A DNA stretch of 64,000 bases from Flavobacterium sp. UBA7663 (GCF_002483315.1 NZ_DLHR01000027.1:29695-93694); one strand, 5' to 3'. Counted from the stretch's first letter, positions 1 to 8,686 are shown. Notes: a model not told the origin generated them from the letters alone. Program-made: numbers and translations.

Positions 1-813
1 CAAGTTATTGAACAGCAATTTGATGCTTTTAGTAAAAAACATTACGATAAATTATTGCAAAAATTTGACGTTTCTCAACAACAATTAAGAAAAGCGATTG
101 ATGAAATTGAAAAACTAAATCCGAAACCAGGAGGAAGTTTTGACGGCAATCAGAAAATGGTAGAACACATTGTTCCCGATTTTACAATTCGAATTGTTGA
201 TGGCGAATTAGAGTTACTTCTAAACGGAAGAAATGCTCCAGAATTGCATGTTTCAAAAGATTATCAGGAAATGTTGCAAAGTTATAAAGACACTTCTGAA
301 AAATCGAGTTCGCAGAAAGACGCAGTTCAATTTATCAAACAAAAATTAGATTCGGCAAAATGGTTTATTGATGCGATTAAACAGCGTCAGGAAACCTTAT
401 ATGTTACGATGAATGCGATTATGTTTTATCAGCAAGAATACTTTTTAGAAGGAGAAGAAACTAAACTTCGTCCGATGATTCTAAAAGATATTGCTGATAT
501 GGTTGGTTTAGATATTTCAACTGTTTCGCGTGTAGCGAATAGCAAATATGTTGACACACCTTACGGAACGAAATTAATCAAAGAATTCTTTAGTGAATCG
601 ATGACCAACGACCAAGGAGAAGAAGTTTCTACTATCGAAATTAAAAATATCTTACAACAAGTTATTTCAGAAGAAGATAAAAAGAAACCGTTACCAGACG
701 ATCAATTAGCCGAAATTTTAAAGGAAAGAGGTTATCCTATTGCCCGAAGAACAATCGCAAAATATCGCGAACAATTAGATATTCCAGTAGCGCGTTTGAG
801 AAAGAAAATCTAA
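1..813 (+). CDS. rpoN: RNA polymerase sigma-54 factor, C-terminal part (cut by window edge)
   Basis: Sigma-54 directs core RNA polymerase to -24/-12 promoters that need an ATP-driven activator. The frame is open to base 1, so the N-terminal activator-interacting and most of the core-binding region lie outside the window; about 270 C-terminal residues are visible. A helix-turn-helix segment (DISTVSRVANSKYV) lies mid-way, and the RpoN box ARRTIAKYREQL sits close to the C-terminus, nearly identical to the family signature ARRTVAKYREML. The stop is followed 10 bases later by a membrane-protein ORF on the same strand, possibly co-transcribed. The identification is secure; only the 5' end is missing. 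Confidence 0.96.
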   Translation, partial: QVIEQQFDAFSKKHYDKLLQKFDVSQQQLRKAIDEIEKLNPKPGGSFDGNQKMVEHIVPDFTIRIVDGELELLLNGRNAPELHVSKDYQEMLQSYKDTSEKSSSQKDAVQFIKQKLDSAKWFIDAIKQRQETLYVTMNAIMFYQQEYFLEGEETKLRPMILKDIADMVGLDISTVSRVANSKYVDTPYGTKLIKEFFSESMTNDQGEEVSTIEIKNILQQVISEEDKKKPLPDDQLAEILKERGYPIARRTIAKYREQLDIPVARLRKKI

Positions 814-823
814 CAGAGTAATT

Positions 824-1435
824 ATGGATTTAAAAAAAATATTACCTGTTTTTTCGTATATTTTTCATCCCATATTTGTTTCCATTTATGGTACTTTATT
901 TTTCTTTTTAATTACCAATTCTTTCTATTACAATTCGCAAATAATAGTCACGCTAGTTCAAGTAACGATATTGACACTATTATTACCATTATCGATGTAT
1001 TTTTTATTTAGATCGTTAGGAGTTGTAAGTTCGTTTACCGAAGCCAGCATTAGCGAAAGAAAAATGCCAATTGCGGTACAAGCTATTTTATTGTTTGTAT
1101 TAATAAAATTCAGTGTTTCACAAGATTCGGTTGCTGAATTGTATTTCTTTTTTCTTGGCGGATTTTTAAGTAGTGTAATCGTCTTAGCCAGTGTAATTTT
1201 AAAATTCAAGGCAAGTTTACACATGATAGGAATTAGTGCTTTAACGTGCTTTATTTTTGGTTTAAGCATGTATTACCAATTACCTTTTGTAAACCTTATT
1301 GCTTTTTGTATTGTTTGCATTGGTTTAGTAGCTTCTTCGCGCTTATACATGAAAGCTCACACTTACACAGAACTTATTGCCGGAATTATTATTGGAGCCG
1401 GACCACAGGTATTTTTGTATCAGTATTGGTTATAA
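824..1435 (+). CDS. Polytopic inner-membrane protein, possibly PAP2-related
   Basis: This 203-residue protein is almost entirely hydrophobic, with about six predicted membrane helices, and starts 10 bases after the rpoN stop. Near the C-terminus the sequence SSRLYMKAHTYTELIAG resembles the third motif of PAP2 phosphatases (SR-x5-H-x3-D), with Glu where Asp is usual. I see no convincing first or second PAP2 motif, so activity is doubtful. It may be a divergent lipid phosphatase or a family of unknown function. It converges with the next gene and overlaps its 3' end by 6 bases. Confidence 0.7.
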   Translation: MDLKKILPVFSYIFHPIFVSIYGTLFFFLITNSFYYNSQIIVTLVQVTILTLLLPLSMYFLFRSLGVVSSFTEASISERKMPIAVQAILLFVLIKFSVSQDSVAELYFFFLGGFLSSVIVLASVILKFKASLHMIGISALTCFIFGLSMYYQLPFVNLIAFCIVCIGLVASSRLYMKAHTYTELIAGIIIGAGPQVFLYQYWL

Positions 1436-2092
1436 GATATAAAACATCAAACCAATTTTCAAAGTCGTCATGTTATTTTCAGCGGCTGTTTTGTCTTTAT
1501 CAAAATATGGGTTTAAACCATAATGGATGTAGGCATTCCAAGTGTTGAATCCGAAAGTTAAATACGTTGCGTACTGAAATTTATTTAAAATATCGTTTAT
1601 GTTTTCGCTTCCTGTTAAACCACCTTCGTAAGTAAATTTTCCATTAATTAAATAACTCGCCATAAAACCAGCATGAATTCTCCAAAATTTGTGACTATCG
1701 GGAGTTGCATTTCGCCAACGAATTTCTAGTGGTAAATCAACATAATGTAAAATTATTTTACTTTTAACCAATTCAAAATCGGGATTTTCTGTAACAGCAG
1801 ATAAATCGATTGTTTGTTTTAAATCGTTGTAAGAATAACCGATTCCAGGCGCTATTGCCCAATGTCTATTTTCAGAAATAGGAAAATCTCTTAAAAACCC
1901 TGCAGACAAACCAGTTGAAAAAGAATACTGATTAAAATTATCGGGTTTTTTTTGAATAAAATTATAGGCTATGGAAACATAGAACTGATCTTCTCTAAAA
2001 AGAGAATCTACAACTGGTTTTGACACAGATTCAGTTTGTGAAAAGCCTATTGTAATAAAAAGCAGAAAAAAAAGGGATACAAATTGTCGCAT
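1430..2092 (-). CDS. Outer-membrane beta-barrel protein (porin/PorT-like)
   Basis: A 220-residue exported protein with signal peptide MRQFVSLFFLLFITIGFSQ, followed by alternating amphipathic strands and an aromatic C-terminal end (MFYIL), as in small Bacteroidetes outer-membrane barrels. The open frame extends 13 codons further upstream, but that stretch overlaps the exb operon terminator hairpin and spoils the signal peptide, so I place the start at the internal ATG. PorT of the T9SS belongs to the same broad barrel family, but nothing here identifies this protein as PorT itself. Its 3' end overlaps the preceding + strand gene by 6 bases. Confidence 0.75.
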   Translation of the reverse strand: MRQFVSLFFLLFITIGFSQTESVSKPVVDSLFREDQFYVSIAYNFIQKKPDNFNQYSFSTGLSAGFLRDFPISENRHWAIAPGIGYSYNDLKQTIDLSAVTENPDFELVKSKIILHYVDLPLEIRWRNATPDSHKFWRIHAGFMASYLINGKFTYEGGLTGSENINDILNKFQYATYLTFGFNTWNAYIHYGLNPYFDKDKTAAENNMTTLKIGLMFYIL

Positions 2093-2118
2093 TATATATT
2101 TTTTATAAAAATAATAAA

Positions 2119-2146
2119 AAAAGGCACGCAAATGCGTGCCTTTTTA
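2119..2146 (-). terminator. Rho-independent terminator of the exbB-exbD operon
   Basis: GGCACGC/GCGTGCC forms a perfect 7-bp stem with a 4-base loop, flanked by A and T runs on both sides. It lies between the second exbD stop and the start of the barrel gene, so it ends the exb transcript. Confidence 0.85.
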
Positions 2147-2163
2147 TTTATAACATAAAAATA

Positions 2164-2637
2164 CTATTCAACAGGATTACCTTGTGCTGTTGTATAATTT
2201 ACTTTTAATTGTTCTATTTTACGTAATTCTAGTTTAATAGCACCTACTAATCCCATTTTCACTTGTTTGTCAATTTTCAATGAAGCAGTAAGGTATTTTT
2301 CGTCTTCAGAGTTACGTTGAGCTCTTTCCGTAATAATGAAATTTCTGATTTCTGATGGCGAAGCCATTTTATCAGCTAATTGAATACGATCTGAACCTCC
2401 AAGAGTAGCACGATATCTTTCACTTGGTTTACCAGCGTAAATATACATTACATATTCTTTCTTATGCAATTTAGCAGTTTGATTTGCTTTAGGTAATGTA
2501 TTTTCAATTTTTAAATCAGTGTCTTTCATGGTAGTAGCAGTCATGAAGAAGAACAAAAGCATAAATACAATATCTGGTAAAGATGCTGTTGAAATTGCAG
2601 GAGTCCCCTCCGTATTTTTCTTTTTAAATTTAGACAT
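2164..2637 (-). CDS. exbD: Biopolymer transport protein ExbD (second copy)
   Basis: ExbD is part of the ExbB-ExbD motor that uses proton motive force to energise TonB and outer-membrane receptors. The protein has 157 residues: a short cytoplasmic N-terminus, one membrane helix carrying the conserved Asp (SLPDIVFMLLFFF, D22) and a periplasmic domain. It is the last gene of a four-gene minus-strand operon (exbB, 4-TM protein, exbD, exbD) and is followed by a strong terminator. Two consecutive ExbD paralogs are common in Flavobacteriia, where a hetero-oligomeric motor is plausible. Confidence 0.92.
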   Translation of the reverse strand: MSKFKKKNTEGTPAISTASLPDIVFMLLFFFMTATTMKDTDLKIENTLPKANQTAKLHKKEYVMYIYAGKPSERYRATLGGSDRIQLADKMASPSEIRNFIITERAQRNSEDEKYLTASLKIDKQVKMGLVGAIKLELRKIEQLKVNYTTAQGNPVE

Positions 2638-2657
2638 ACTTTCTTAATATTATATAA

Positions 2658-3269
2658 TTATTTTTTTGGCTCTGCTTCAGAAAGTCTCATAGGAAATAAT
2701 TCCTGAATCTTTTTTACTTTCGGCTCTAAATCCTCTACTAAACCTTCGGTTGCTTTAGAAGCTGGATCATTAAAAATGTATTCCATTTCTGTAAAAGTCA
2801 TACCGTAACGCTTCTTACATTCTCTATCTCTTAAAAAGTTATATGCTGCTACTAGTTCATTTTGAACCGCAATATAAGTTTCATAAGTAGTTTGCCCATC
2901 ATTATTTAATGAAATTACCGCATCATCAGGACCGTCTGATGAATTTGGATCTTTTTTTCCATTACAATATGTACAAGTACCTTTACCATTATTTTCAAGA
3001 AAATCAATAGCAGTTTGTCTTAAGTCTTTAATATCAACTAGTTTCTCTTCAACAAGTAACTGATTGTCTTTATTAACTAAAACTGTTAAAATATTTCTTT
3101 CATTAATAGGCGGAACAGGTGGGTTCTCTTCATAACGAGGTAAGAGTCTATTAATTCCCTGATCTACTCCAATTGTAGTAGTAACTAAGAAGAAAATTAA
3201 AAGTAAGAATGCAATATCTGCCATAGAACCAGCATTCACTTCTGGCGGTGCACCTCTTTTTTTACCCAT
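2658..3269 (-). CDS. exbD: Biopolymer transport protein ExbD (first copy, with Cys-containing insertion)
   Basis: ExbD-family protein of 203 residues, longer than the usual 140 or so. The membrane helix carries the key Asp (MADIAFLLLIFF, D18). The periplasmic part contains a hydrophilic insertion with a C-x-x-C pair (C99, C102) and a further Cys at 151, absent from the neighbouring paralog; these could form a disulfide or bind metal. It begins 6 bases downstream of the 4-TM gene stop and ends 20 bases before the second exbD, so the genes are co-transcribed. Confidence 0.92.
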   Translation of the reverse strand: MGKKRGAPPEVNAGSMADIAFLLLIFFLVTTTIGVDQGINRLLPRYEENPPVPPINERNILTVLVNKDNQLLVEEKLVDIKDLRQTAIDFLENNGKGTCTYCNGKKDPNSSDGPDDAVISLNNDGQTTYETYIAVQNELVAAYNFLRDRECKKRYGMTFTEMEYIFNDPASKATEGLVEDLEPKVKKIQELFPMRLSEAEPKK

Positions 3270-3275
3270 GATCTA

Positions 3276-3704
3276 TTATCTTTTAATTTTTGAAAATCCA
3301 GTCCAAGCTAATACTCCTACTGAAATAAAAGCAAGAATATAAAATGTATTCAAACTAGTACTGATTAACTTAGAAGAAAATGAAGAGATAACTCCACCAT
3401 CTTTCAATTTAACTTCAGTACTATCTGCAAGAATAAAGGCTACTAAAACAATAGCAGCAAACAATCCTAAAGAAATAAGCGCTCTTTTTAACTGATCTTT
3501 GTGCGTAATTAAATTTTTAAATACGAAGTAAACAACAGAAAAGAAAGCAATTGCCATTGCTAAATAGGATACATATATAAAGTAATCTACAATATAAGAA
3601 TTATTCTCCATTGAAATCTCCATACCTAAAGCAGATACGAATAAAATAGAGGCAATAATACCAATTATAATTACTACAATTTTTGAAATTTTGTATACGT
3701 TCAT
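3276..3704 (-). CDS. Four-helix membrane protein within the exb operon
   Basis: A 142-residue protein with four clear hydrophobic segments (about residues 7-30, 40-68, 74-92 and 112-138) and short loops. I recognise no named family. Its place between exbB and exbD, with gaps of 20 and 6 bases, indicates co-expression with the TonB motor, so it may be an accessory subunit or assembly factor. That role is inferred from position only. Confidence 0.75.
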   Translation of the reverse strand: MNVYKISKIVVIIIGIIASILFVSALGMEISMENNSYIVDYFIYVSYLAMAIAFFSVVYFVFKNLITHKDQLKRALISLGLFAAIVLVAFILADSTEVKLKDGGVISSFSSKLISTSLNTFYILAFISVGVLAWTGFSKIKR

Positions 3705-3724
3705 AACAATAATTTGTTAATGTA

Positions 3725-4546
3725 TTATTTGTTTAATTTCTCTTTGAAGTAATCTGACAACATATCAACTAAGCTGATAGAAGCATCTTCCATATCATTA
3801 ACGATAGAGTCAATTTTAGCAGTAATATAGTTGTAGAAAACTTGAAGAATCATCGCAACGATAAGTCCAAATACCGTTGTTAATAACGCTACTTTAATAC
3901 CTCCAGCTACTAATGATGGCTCCATAGATCCTGCAGACTCAATTTGGTCAAATGCAACAATCATACCAATTACTGTTCCTAAGAATCCTAACATCGGTGC
4001 AAGAGCGATAAATAAAGAAACCCAAGATACGTTTTTCTCTAATTGTCCCATTTGAACACCACCGTAAGCAACGATAGATTTTTCAGCAGACTCTAATCCG
4101 TGAGATGAACGCTCTAAACCTTGATAGAAAATAGATGCAACTGGACCAGCTGTATTTTTAGCTACTTCTTTAGCTGCTTCGATACCACCTGAGTTTAATG
4201 CAGATTCTACATCAGAAACGAATTTTTTAGTATTGATAGTAGAAAGATTTAAGTAAATAATTCTTTCAATAGCAATTGCTAAACCTAAAATTAAACACAA
4301 TAATACCGGAGACATCCAAATTGGATCTCCTTCAATGAAACGTTTTTTCATTGATTGAGTAAAAGTAGCTTCTTCAGCTACAGCCTCTTCAGTTGTTGCT
4401 GTTGCTTCGTCAGTTGTTGCTTCTGTTGCAGTTGTATCAGCTACTTGTTCTGTAGCAGGAGCTGCTGCTTGAGTTGAATCTTGAGCTTGAACATTTCCAA
4501 AAGTCATAAGCCCCGTGATTGCTAAAATAGAAAATAATCTTTTCAT
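3725..4546 (-). CDS. exbB: MotA/TolQ/ExbB proton channel protein
   Basis: ExbB-type subunit of the TonB energising motor, 273 residues. It starts with a signal-like segment (MKRLFSILAITGLMTFGNVQAQ), followed by an Ala/Thr/Glu-rich linker (about 22-65) typical of long Bacteroidetes ExbB proteins. Three membrane segments follow, with the MotA_ExbB core including LGFLGTVIGMIVAFDQI and LLTTVFGLIVAMILQVFYNYI. It is the first gene of the operon. A -7-like box with one mismatch (TATCTTTA) lies at 4583-4590 on the minus strand. Confidence 0.93.
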   Translation of the reverse strand: MKRLFSILAITGLMTFGNVQAQDSTQAAAPATEQVADTTATEATTDEATATTEEAVAEEATFTQSMKKRFIEGDPIWMSPVLLCLILGLAIAIERIIYLNLSTINTKKFVSDVESALNSGGIEAAKEVAKNTAGPVASIFYQGLERSSHGLESAEKSIVAYGGVQMGQLEKNVSWVSLFIALAPMLGFLGTVIGMIVAFDQIESAGSMEPSLVAGGIKVALLTTVFGLIVAMILQVFYNYITAKIDSIVNDMEDASISLVDMLSDYFKEKLNK

Positions 4547-4629
4547 CGCTTTTGTTCTTAAATTTAATTAGTTAATTGGGTTTAAAGATATAAAAATATT
4601 TATAAAATTTTAAAATTAATATCATTCTG

Positions 4630-4717
4630 CAGAGAGGAAGGGATTCGAACCCTCGATACCCTTGTGGAGTATACACACTTTCCAGGCGTGCGCCTTCGAC
4701 CACTCGGCCACCTCTCT
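4630..4717 (-). tRNA. tRNA-Ser (anticodon GGA)
   Basis: Read on the minus strand, the 88-nt cloverleaf has a 7-bp acceptor (AGAGAGG/CCTCTCT), D arm GCC...GGC, anticodon stem CACGC/GTGTG with loop CTGGAAA (anticodon GGA, reading UCC/UCU), a long variable arm typical of serine tRNAs and T arm GGGTTCGAATCCC. The discriminator is G. The CCA end is not encoded (bases after G read CAG). Confidence 0.96.
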
Positions 4718-4792
4718 ATTGAAACAATACTCGATTTTAAGGGTGCTAAATAACGCAAAAAAACTCATGTATAAAAATTTTAAACGTTATTT

Positions 4793-5824
4793 TTATAACA
4801 TTTCTCCGCGTATTCCTGTTTCAAATATGGTCTTAAAAACATTATTTGACACTTTTTGACCTAACAGATACATCAATTTAGTGATAGCAGCCTCAGTAGT
4901 AATGTCTTTACCTGAAATTACTCCTATATTTTTTAATTGTGTACTGGTTTCGTAATTTCCCATCGAAACACTTCCTCCACTACATTGTGTAACGTTAATT
5001 ACATGTATATTATTATGAATAGCATGCTCTAATGTTTGAACAAACCATTCTTCTGTGGGTGCATTTCCTGAACCATACGTTTCTAAAACGATTCCTTTTA
5101 AATTAGGAATGGCAAAAAAAGCGTTTAAAACATGTTGATTAATACCTGGGAAAATCTTTAAAATAGCCACATTGTCATCAAAATCGGTGTGTACTTTTAG
5201 CTTTTTAGCTGCTTTTTGTTTTAGAATGATATCCTTATTTACTTTTAAATGCACACCAGATTGTGCTAATTCAGGAAAATTTGGTGAAGTAAAAGCATTA
5301 AAATGTTCGGCACTGATTTTTGTAGTTCGGTTTCCACGATATAATTTGTATTCGAAATACAAACATACTTCTTGAATAGCTGGCTTTTTATTTTCTTGAA
5401 GCGAAGCAACTTGAATTGCTGTGATTAAATTCTCTTTAGCATCCGTTCTTAAATCACCAATTGGCAATTGCGAACCTGTGAAAATTACTGGTTTTGACAA
5501 ATCCTCCAACATAAAACTCAATGCAGAAGCACTATACGACATCGTATCTGAACCATGTAAAACAACAAATCCATCAAATTTTGAATAATTTTCCTCAATA
5601 ATTTTGGCCATTTTTTGCCAATTGGAAATATTCATATTTGAAGAATCGATAGGCACATCAAACGAAATCGTTTCAATTTGACAATCTAATAAATGTAATT
5701 CTGGAATTCGGCTTAACAACTCATTAAAATCAAAAGCTTTCAAGGCTCCTGTTTCAAAATCTTTTACCATTCCGATAGTGCCACCGGTGTAAATTAAAAG
5801 TATTTTTGGTTTATGAGATGTCAT
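4793..5824 (-). CDS. ansA: Type I L-asparaginase
   Basis: Hydrolyses L-asparagine to aspartate and ammonia. The 343-residue protein has no signal peptide, consistent with the cytoplasmic type I enzyme. Both catalytic threonine motifs are present: IYTGGTIGM near the N-terminus (nucleophile T13 or T16 region) and LHGSDTMSYS (residues 89-98, with the T94/D93 pair). The length is normal. Its start codon lies inside the 3' end of the acyltransferase gene (14-base overlap), so the two are translationally coupled on the minus strand. Confidence 0.93.
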   Translation of the reverse strand: MTSHKPKILLIYTGGTIGMVKDFETGALKAFDFNELLSRIPELHLLDCQIETISFDVPIDSSNMNISNWQKMAKIIEENYSKFDGFVVLHGSDTMSYSASALSFMLEDLSKPVIFTGSQLPIGDLRTDAKENLITAIQVASLQENKKPAIQEVCLYFEYKLYRGNRTTKISAEHFNAFTSPNFPELAQSGVHLKVNKDIILKQKAAKKLKVHTDFDDNVAILKIFPGINQHVLNAFFAIPNLKGIVLETYGSGNAPTEEWFVQTLEHAIHNNIHVINVTQCSGGSVSMGNYETSTQLKNIGVISGKDITTEAAITKLMYLLGQKVSNNVFKTIFETGIRGEML

Positions 5825-6950
5825 CAGTATATTTCAATTTATTCACAACCGGATTAGCGTACATCGCCAAGAAACCTTCTCTCATGGTTTCATTATCGGC
5901 GTCAATTCGCATTTCCAATCTTCTTTCAAACAATTGACGTTCTTTTTCGTTGTACAAATGCTCAAATCGAGTTGTTTTGTATAAAATATCGTAAGCAATA
6001 AAATTTGTTGGCCATAATTTATAAGTTTGAAGAATTGAATCATCAATTACTTGAGCCAATGCCTGAATTTGCTTGTTGTTATTGTCAGTTTCAGCTTTTA
6101 TTTTTTCATATTCGTTTTCTAGAACGTCGCCAACATGAATGTGAATGCGCTTCTTTTGACCAATAATCCCACTTAAAAGCGTTATAAAATCTTCGTTTTT
6201 CTCCTTAATATATACTTCGTCTTTTGAAAGCGCTATTAATTGAGGCATTTTCAAAGCGTCTGTAGGGTCATATTCGTACGAAATAGAAACAGGAACAATT
6301 TTTAATTTCTTAAAGAAGTCCATTCCTTTTTCCTCATCGTTTGCCATTCCTACCATTTTCAACACACCTTGATGCGTTGCATCATTACCGTCTTTTGTTC
6401 TTCCTTCGCGTTGGGCAATCCAAACAGAACGATTTTCTTTTGACAATAAATGATACATGTATTCTGACATCAATTTTGAACTTTGCAATAATTCTCTTGG
6501 CGATAATCCTCTTTGAACTAAGAAATTTCTGTTCAATTTTGATAGTTTCAGCAAGAAATCTTTCTGTACCAAATTATCTCCAATAGCCGAAGCCGTCATC
6601 ACTAATCCATGATCTATTAATGAAACATTCAACAATGAAGTGTCTAAAATAATATCGCGGTGATTGGAAATAAACAAATACGAAGTATTAGGTTCTAATT
6701 TCTCAAAACCCGAAGTGGTAAGTCCTTCCGAACTTCTCTCTAAAACTCTTTGAATGGATTGATACACAAAATTGACTTGGAAATCACGAATAGAATGTGT
6801 TCTACTCAATTGCGATTTCCATTCCTCGTCCTCCATTTCTGGAAAAGTAAAATCCATCATGGCCTTCATCATAGGATGATGTAACAAAGATTTTAAAGCT
6901 TCGTTAACTTCTGAATCATAATACGGGCGAATAGAATCGAATTTTGACAT
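5811..6950 (-). CDS. 1-acyl-glycerol-3-phosphate acyltransferase-like protein
   Basis: 379 residues related to the PlsC/GPAT acyltransferase superfamily, which transfers acyl chains to glycerol phosphates in membrane lipid synthesis. The core motif reads FISNHRDIILD (about 93-103). The spacing from H97 to D103 is H-x5-D rather than the textbook H-x4-D, although D99 is also available. A second conserved block, WIAQREGRTKDG, matches the glycine/glutamate motif of the family. It has no obvious membrane anchor. It overlaps ansA by 14 bases. Substrate is not determinable from sequence. Confidence 0.8.
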   Translation of the reverse strand: MSKFDSIRPYYDSEVNEALKSLLHHPMMKAMMDFTFPEMEDEEWKSQLSRTHSIRDFQVNFVYQSIQRVLERSSEGLTTSGFEKLEPNTSYLFISNHRDIILDTSLLNVSLIDHGLVMTASAIGDNLVQKDFLLKLSKLNRNFLVQRGLSPRELLQSSKLMSEYMYHLLSKENRSVWIAQREGRTKDGNDATHQGVLKMVGMANDEEKGMDFFKKLKIVPVSISYEYDPTDALKMPQLIALSKDEVYIKEKNEDFITLLSGIIGQKKRIHIHVGDVLENEYEKIKAETDNNNKQIQALAQVIDDSILQTYKLWPTNFIAYDILYKTTRFEHLYNEKERQLFERRLEMRIDADNETMREGFLAMYANPVVNKLKYTDDIS

Positions 6951-7012
6951 ATTTATTTTAAAAACAATTCACAAAAGAACAAAAATTTTATGAATTGAGA
7001 CTTTATTTTAGG

Positions 7013-7780
7013 TTAAATTCCGAAAATTTGTTTTGAATTTTCTGTTGTAATTTTTGCAATTTCTTCTACGGACATCTGATATATTTCAGCTAGTTTTTGT
7101 GCAACTAATAGAGTATAACTGCTTTCGTTTCGTTTTCCTCTGTATGGAACAGGCGCTAAATAAGGCGAATCTGTTTCTAAAACAATATTTTTCAAATCGA
7201 TTTCATTTAAAAATTGGTCGATTTTTCCGTTTTTGAAAGTAGCTACTCCTCCTATTCCTAATTTCATTCCTAACGAAATCGCTCTTTGGGCTTGACCCAA
7301 ATCACCGGTAAAGCAATGAAAAATTCCAAATAAATCAGCTGATTTTTCACTTTCTAAAACCTCAAAAACTTCATCAAAAGCATCGCGACAGTGAATATTG
7401 ATTCCTAATTTATACTTTTTCGCTAATTGAATTTGATGCTTAAAAGCGTGTTGTTGTTCTTTTAAAAAGGTTTTATCCCAAAATAAATCAATTCCGATTT
7501 CTCCTATTGCATAAAATTTTCTGGAAGCCAATTCTTTTTCCACATGTGCTAATTCTTCCAAGTAATTTTCCTTCACATACGTTGGATGTAATCCCATCAT
7601 TAAAAACACATTTTCGGGATATTGCTTTTCTAATTCGTACATTTTGGATGTATAATTAGAATCTATTGAAGGCACAAAAAAACGAGAAACGCCTGCATTT
7701 ATAGCACGTTGCATCATTTCGTTGCAGTCTTGATCAAATTCTTCTGAATATAAATGCGTGTGTGTATCGGTAAGTATCAT
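7013..7780 (-). CDS. TatD-family metal-dependent hydrolase
   Basis: A 255-residue amidohydrolase-fold protein. All metal-ligand motifs of the TatD family are visible: TDTHTHLYSEEFD (His7, His9), GEIGIDLF (Glu), INIHCRDAF (His), FHCFTG (His) and LETDSPYL (Asp). Characterised homologs act as metal-dependent DNases or exonucleases and as D-aminoacyl-tRNA-related hydrolases; the true substrate here is unknown. It lies upstream of the acyltransferase gene on the same strand with a 62-base gap and may begin the operon. Confidence 0.9.
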   Translation of the reverse strand: MILTDTHTHLYSEEFDQDCNEMMQRAINAGVSRFFVPSIDSNYTSKMYELEKQYPENVFLMMGLHPTYVKENYLEELAHVEKELASRKFYAIGEIGIDLFWDKTFLKEQQHAFKHQIQLAKKYKLGINIHCRDAFDEVFEVLESEKSADLFGIFHCFTGDLGQAQRAISLGMKLGIGGVATFKNGKIDQFLNEIDLKNIVLETDSPYLAPVPYRGKRNESSYTLLVAQKLAEIYQMSVEEIAKITTENSKQIFGI

Positions 7781-7816
7781 TAATTAGCTTGATTACAAAG
7801 TGCCAAAGTTACAAAG

Positions 7817-7844
7817 TTTGATTCAGAAATTTGATTTACTTTTG
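7817..7844 (+). promoter_or_regulatory. Bacteroidetes-type promoter for the retropepsin-like gene
   Basis: TTTG at 7817-7820, a 16-base spacer and TACTTTTG at 7837-7844 match the -33/-7 consensus. The ATG begins only 4 bases after the -7 box, so transcription would start at or within the start codon, predicting a leaderless mRNA. Confidence 0.6.
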
Positions 7845-7848
7845 AACT

Positions 7849-8286
7849 ATGGAAGATTTACAAGACTTTTTAAAAGGGAAAAAATATAAAAAGATAAAAT
7901 TTACGGTGCTAAAAACCCAACATTTATTAATTAAAGGAAAGATAAATGGTGTTAAAGGCAATTTTATTTTAGACACAGGTGCTAGCAATAGTTGCGTAGG
8001 TTTTGAAAGCATTGAACATTTTAAATTAGATGCCCAATTTTCAGAAACTAAAGCCGCAGGTGCTGGTGCAACCGGAATTGAAACACGATTGGCAAAAAAC
8101 AACGAAATTCAATTAGGTAGATGGAAAAATAAAAAATTTCATTTGATTGTTTTTGATATGAGTCATGTAAATGATGCACTTCGTCATTACAAAACCAAAC
8201 CGGTTGACGGAATTATTGGTGCTGATGTTCTGCTAAAAGGAAAAGCAATTATTGATTATAGTAATCATTGTTTGTATTTGAAGTGA
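7849..8286 (+). CDS. Retropepsin-like aspartic protease-fold protein
   Basis: A 145-residue single-domain protein with the aspartic protease signature FILDTGAS (D42-T43-G44) and the second hydrophobic-glycine block GIIGADVLL near the C-terminus. This corresponds to one lobe of a pepsin-like protease, as in retropepsins, which work as dimers. No signal peptide is present, so it is presumably cytoplasmic. It stands alone between divergent and convergent neighbours. Catalytic activity is plausible because the DTG triad is intact, but no substrate can be inferred. Confidence 0.82.
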   Translation: MEDLQDFLKGKKYKKIKFTVLKTQHLLIKGKINGVKGNFILDTGASNSCVGFESIEHFKLDAQFSETKAAGAGATGIETRLAKNNEIQLGRWKNKKFHLIVFDMSHVNDALRHYKTKPVDGIIGADVLLKGKAIIDYSNHCLYLK

Positions 8287-8331
8287 TTTAATAGCAAAGA
8301 CGCTGAAGATTTCACAAAACTCGCAAAGAAA

Positions 8332-8363
8332 AAAATCCTAAACTCATTAAAATTTAGGATTTA
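8332..8363. terminator. Bidirectional terminator hairpin
   Basis: AAATCCTAAA (8333-8342) pairs with TTTAGGATTT (8353-8362) around a 10-base loop, with T-rich sequence on both sides. It separates the + strand retropepsin-like gene from the convergent minus-strand small membrane protein. Confidence 0.75.
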
Positions 8364-8419
8364 ATATTTTATTTTTTAAATAACAAAATTTGTAGGTTTT
8401 TATAGATAAAATGTAGGTT

Positions 8420-8686
8420 TTAAAAACGACCTGTAGCAATATAAAACATTAACCAACCTGTACAACCAACTGCTAATCTCCAAATCAATTTCTTCAATAA
8501 AGTGTTAGACATTGATTTTCCTTGTTCAAGATATTCGTCTGTTTTTTCATTTGCTGTTCCTACTTTCTTAGATAATTTGGTTCCAGCAACAGCACTTAAT
8601 GATATGATATAAAGAATTCCAATCCAAGCGCCATTAATAAATCCTAACACCATAATTATCATCCCTATAATTGATAAACTTTCCAT
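8420..8686 (-). CDS. Small two-helix membrane protein, unknown function
   Basis: About 88 residues starting MESLSIIGMIIMVLGF, with an N-terminal hydrophobic segment (to about 30), a charged central part and a second hydrophobic segment near the C-terminus (LAVGCTGWLMFYIATG). An open frame runs 11 codons further upstream, but the later ATG is preferred because it puts the helix at the N-terminus. No family recognised. It lies 70 bases downstream of an unrecognised secreted protein and may be co-transcribed with it. Confidence 0.6.
   Translation of the reverse strand: MESLSIIGMIIMVLGFINGAWIGILYIISLSAVAGTKLSKKVGTANEKTDEYLEQGKSMSNTLLKKLIWRLAVGCTGWLMFYIATGRF

Noticed and set aside
4662..4859. 65-codon open frame overlapping the tRNA
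   Set aside because: It lies across tRNA-Ser and the 3' end of ansA on the opposite strand and has no protein-like features.
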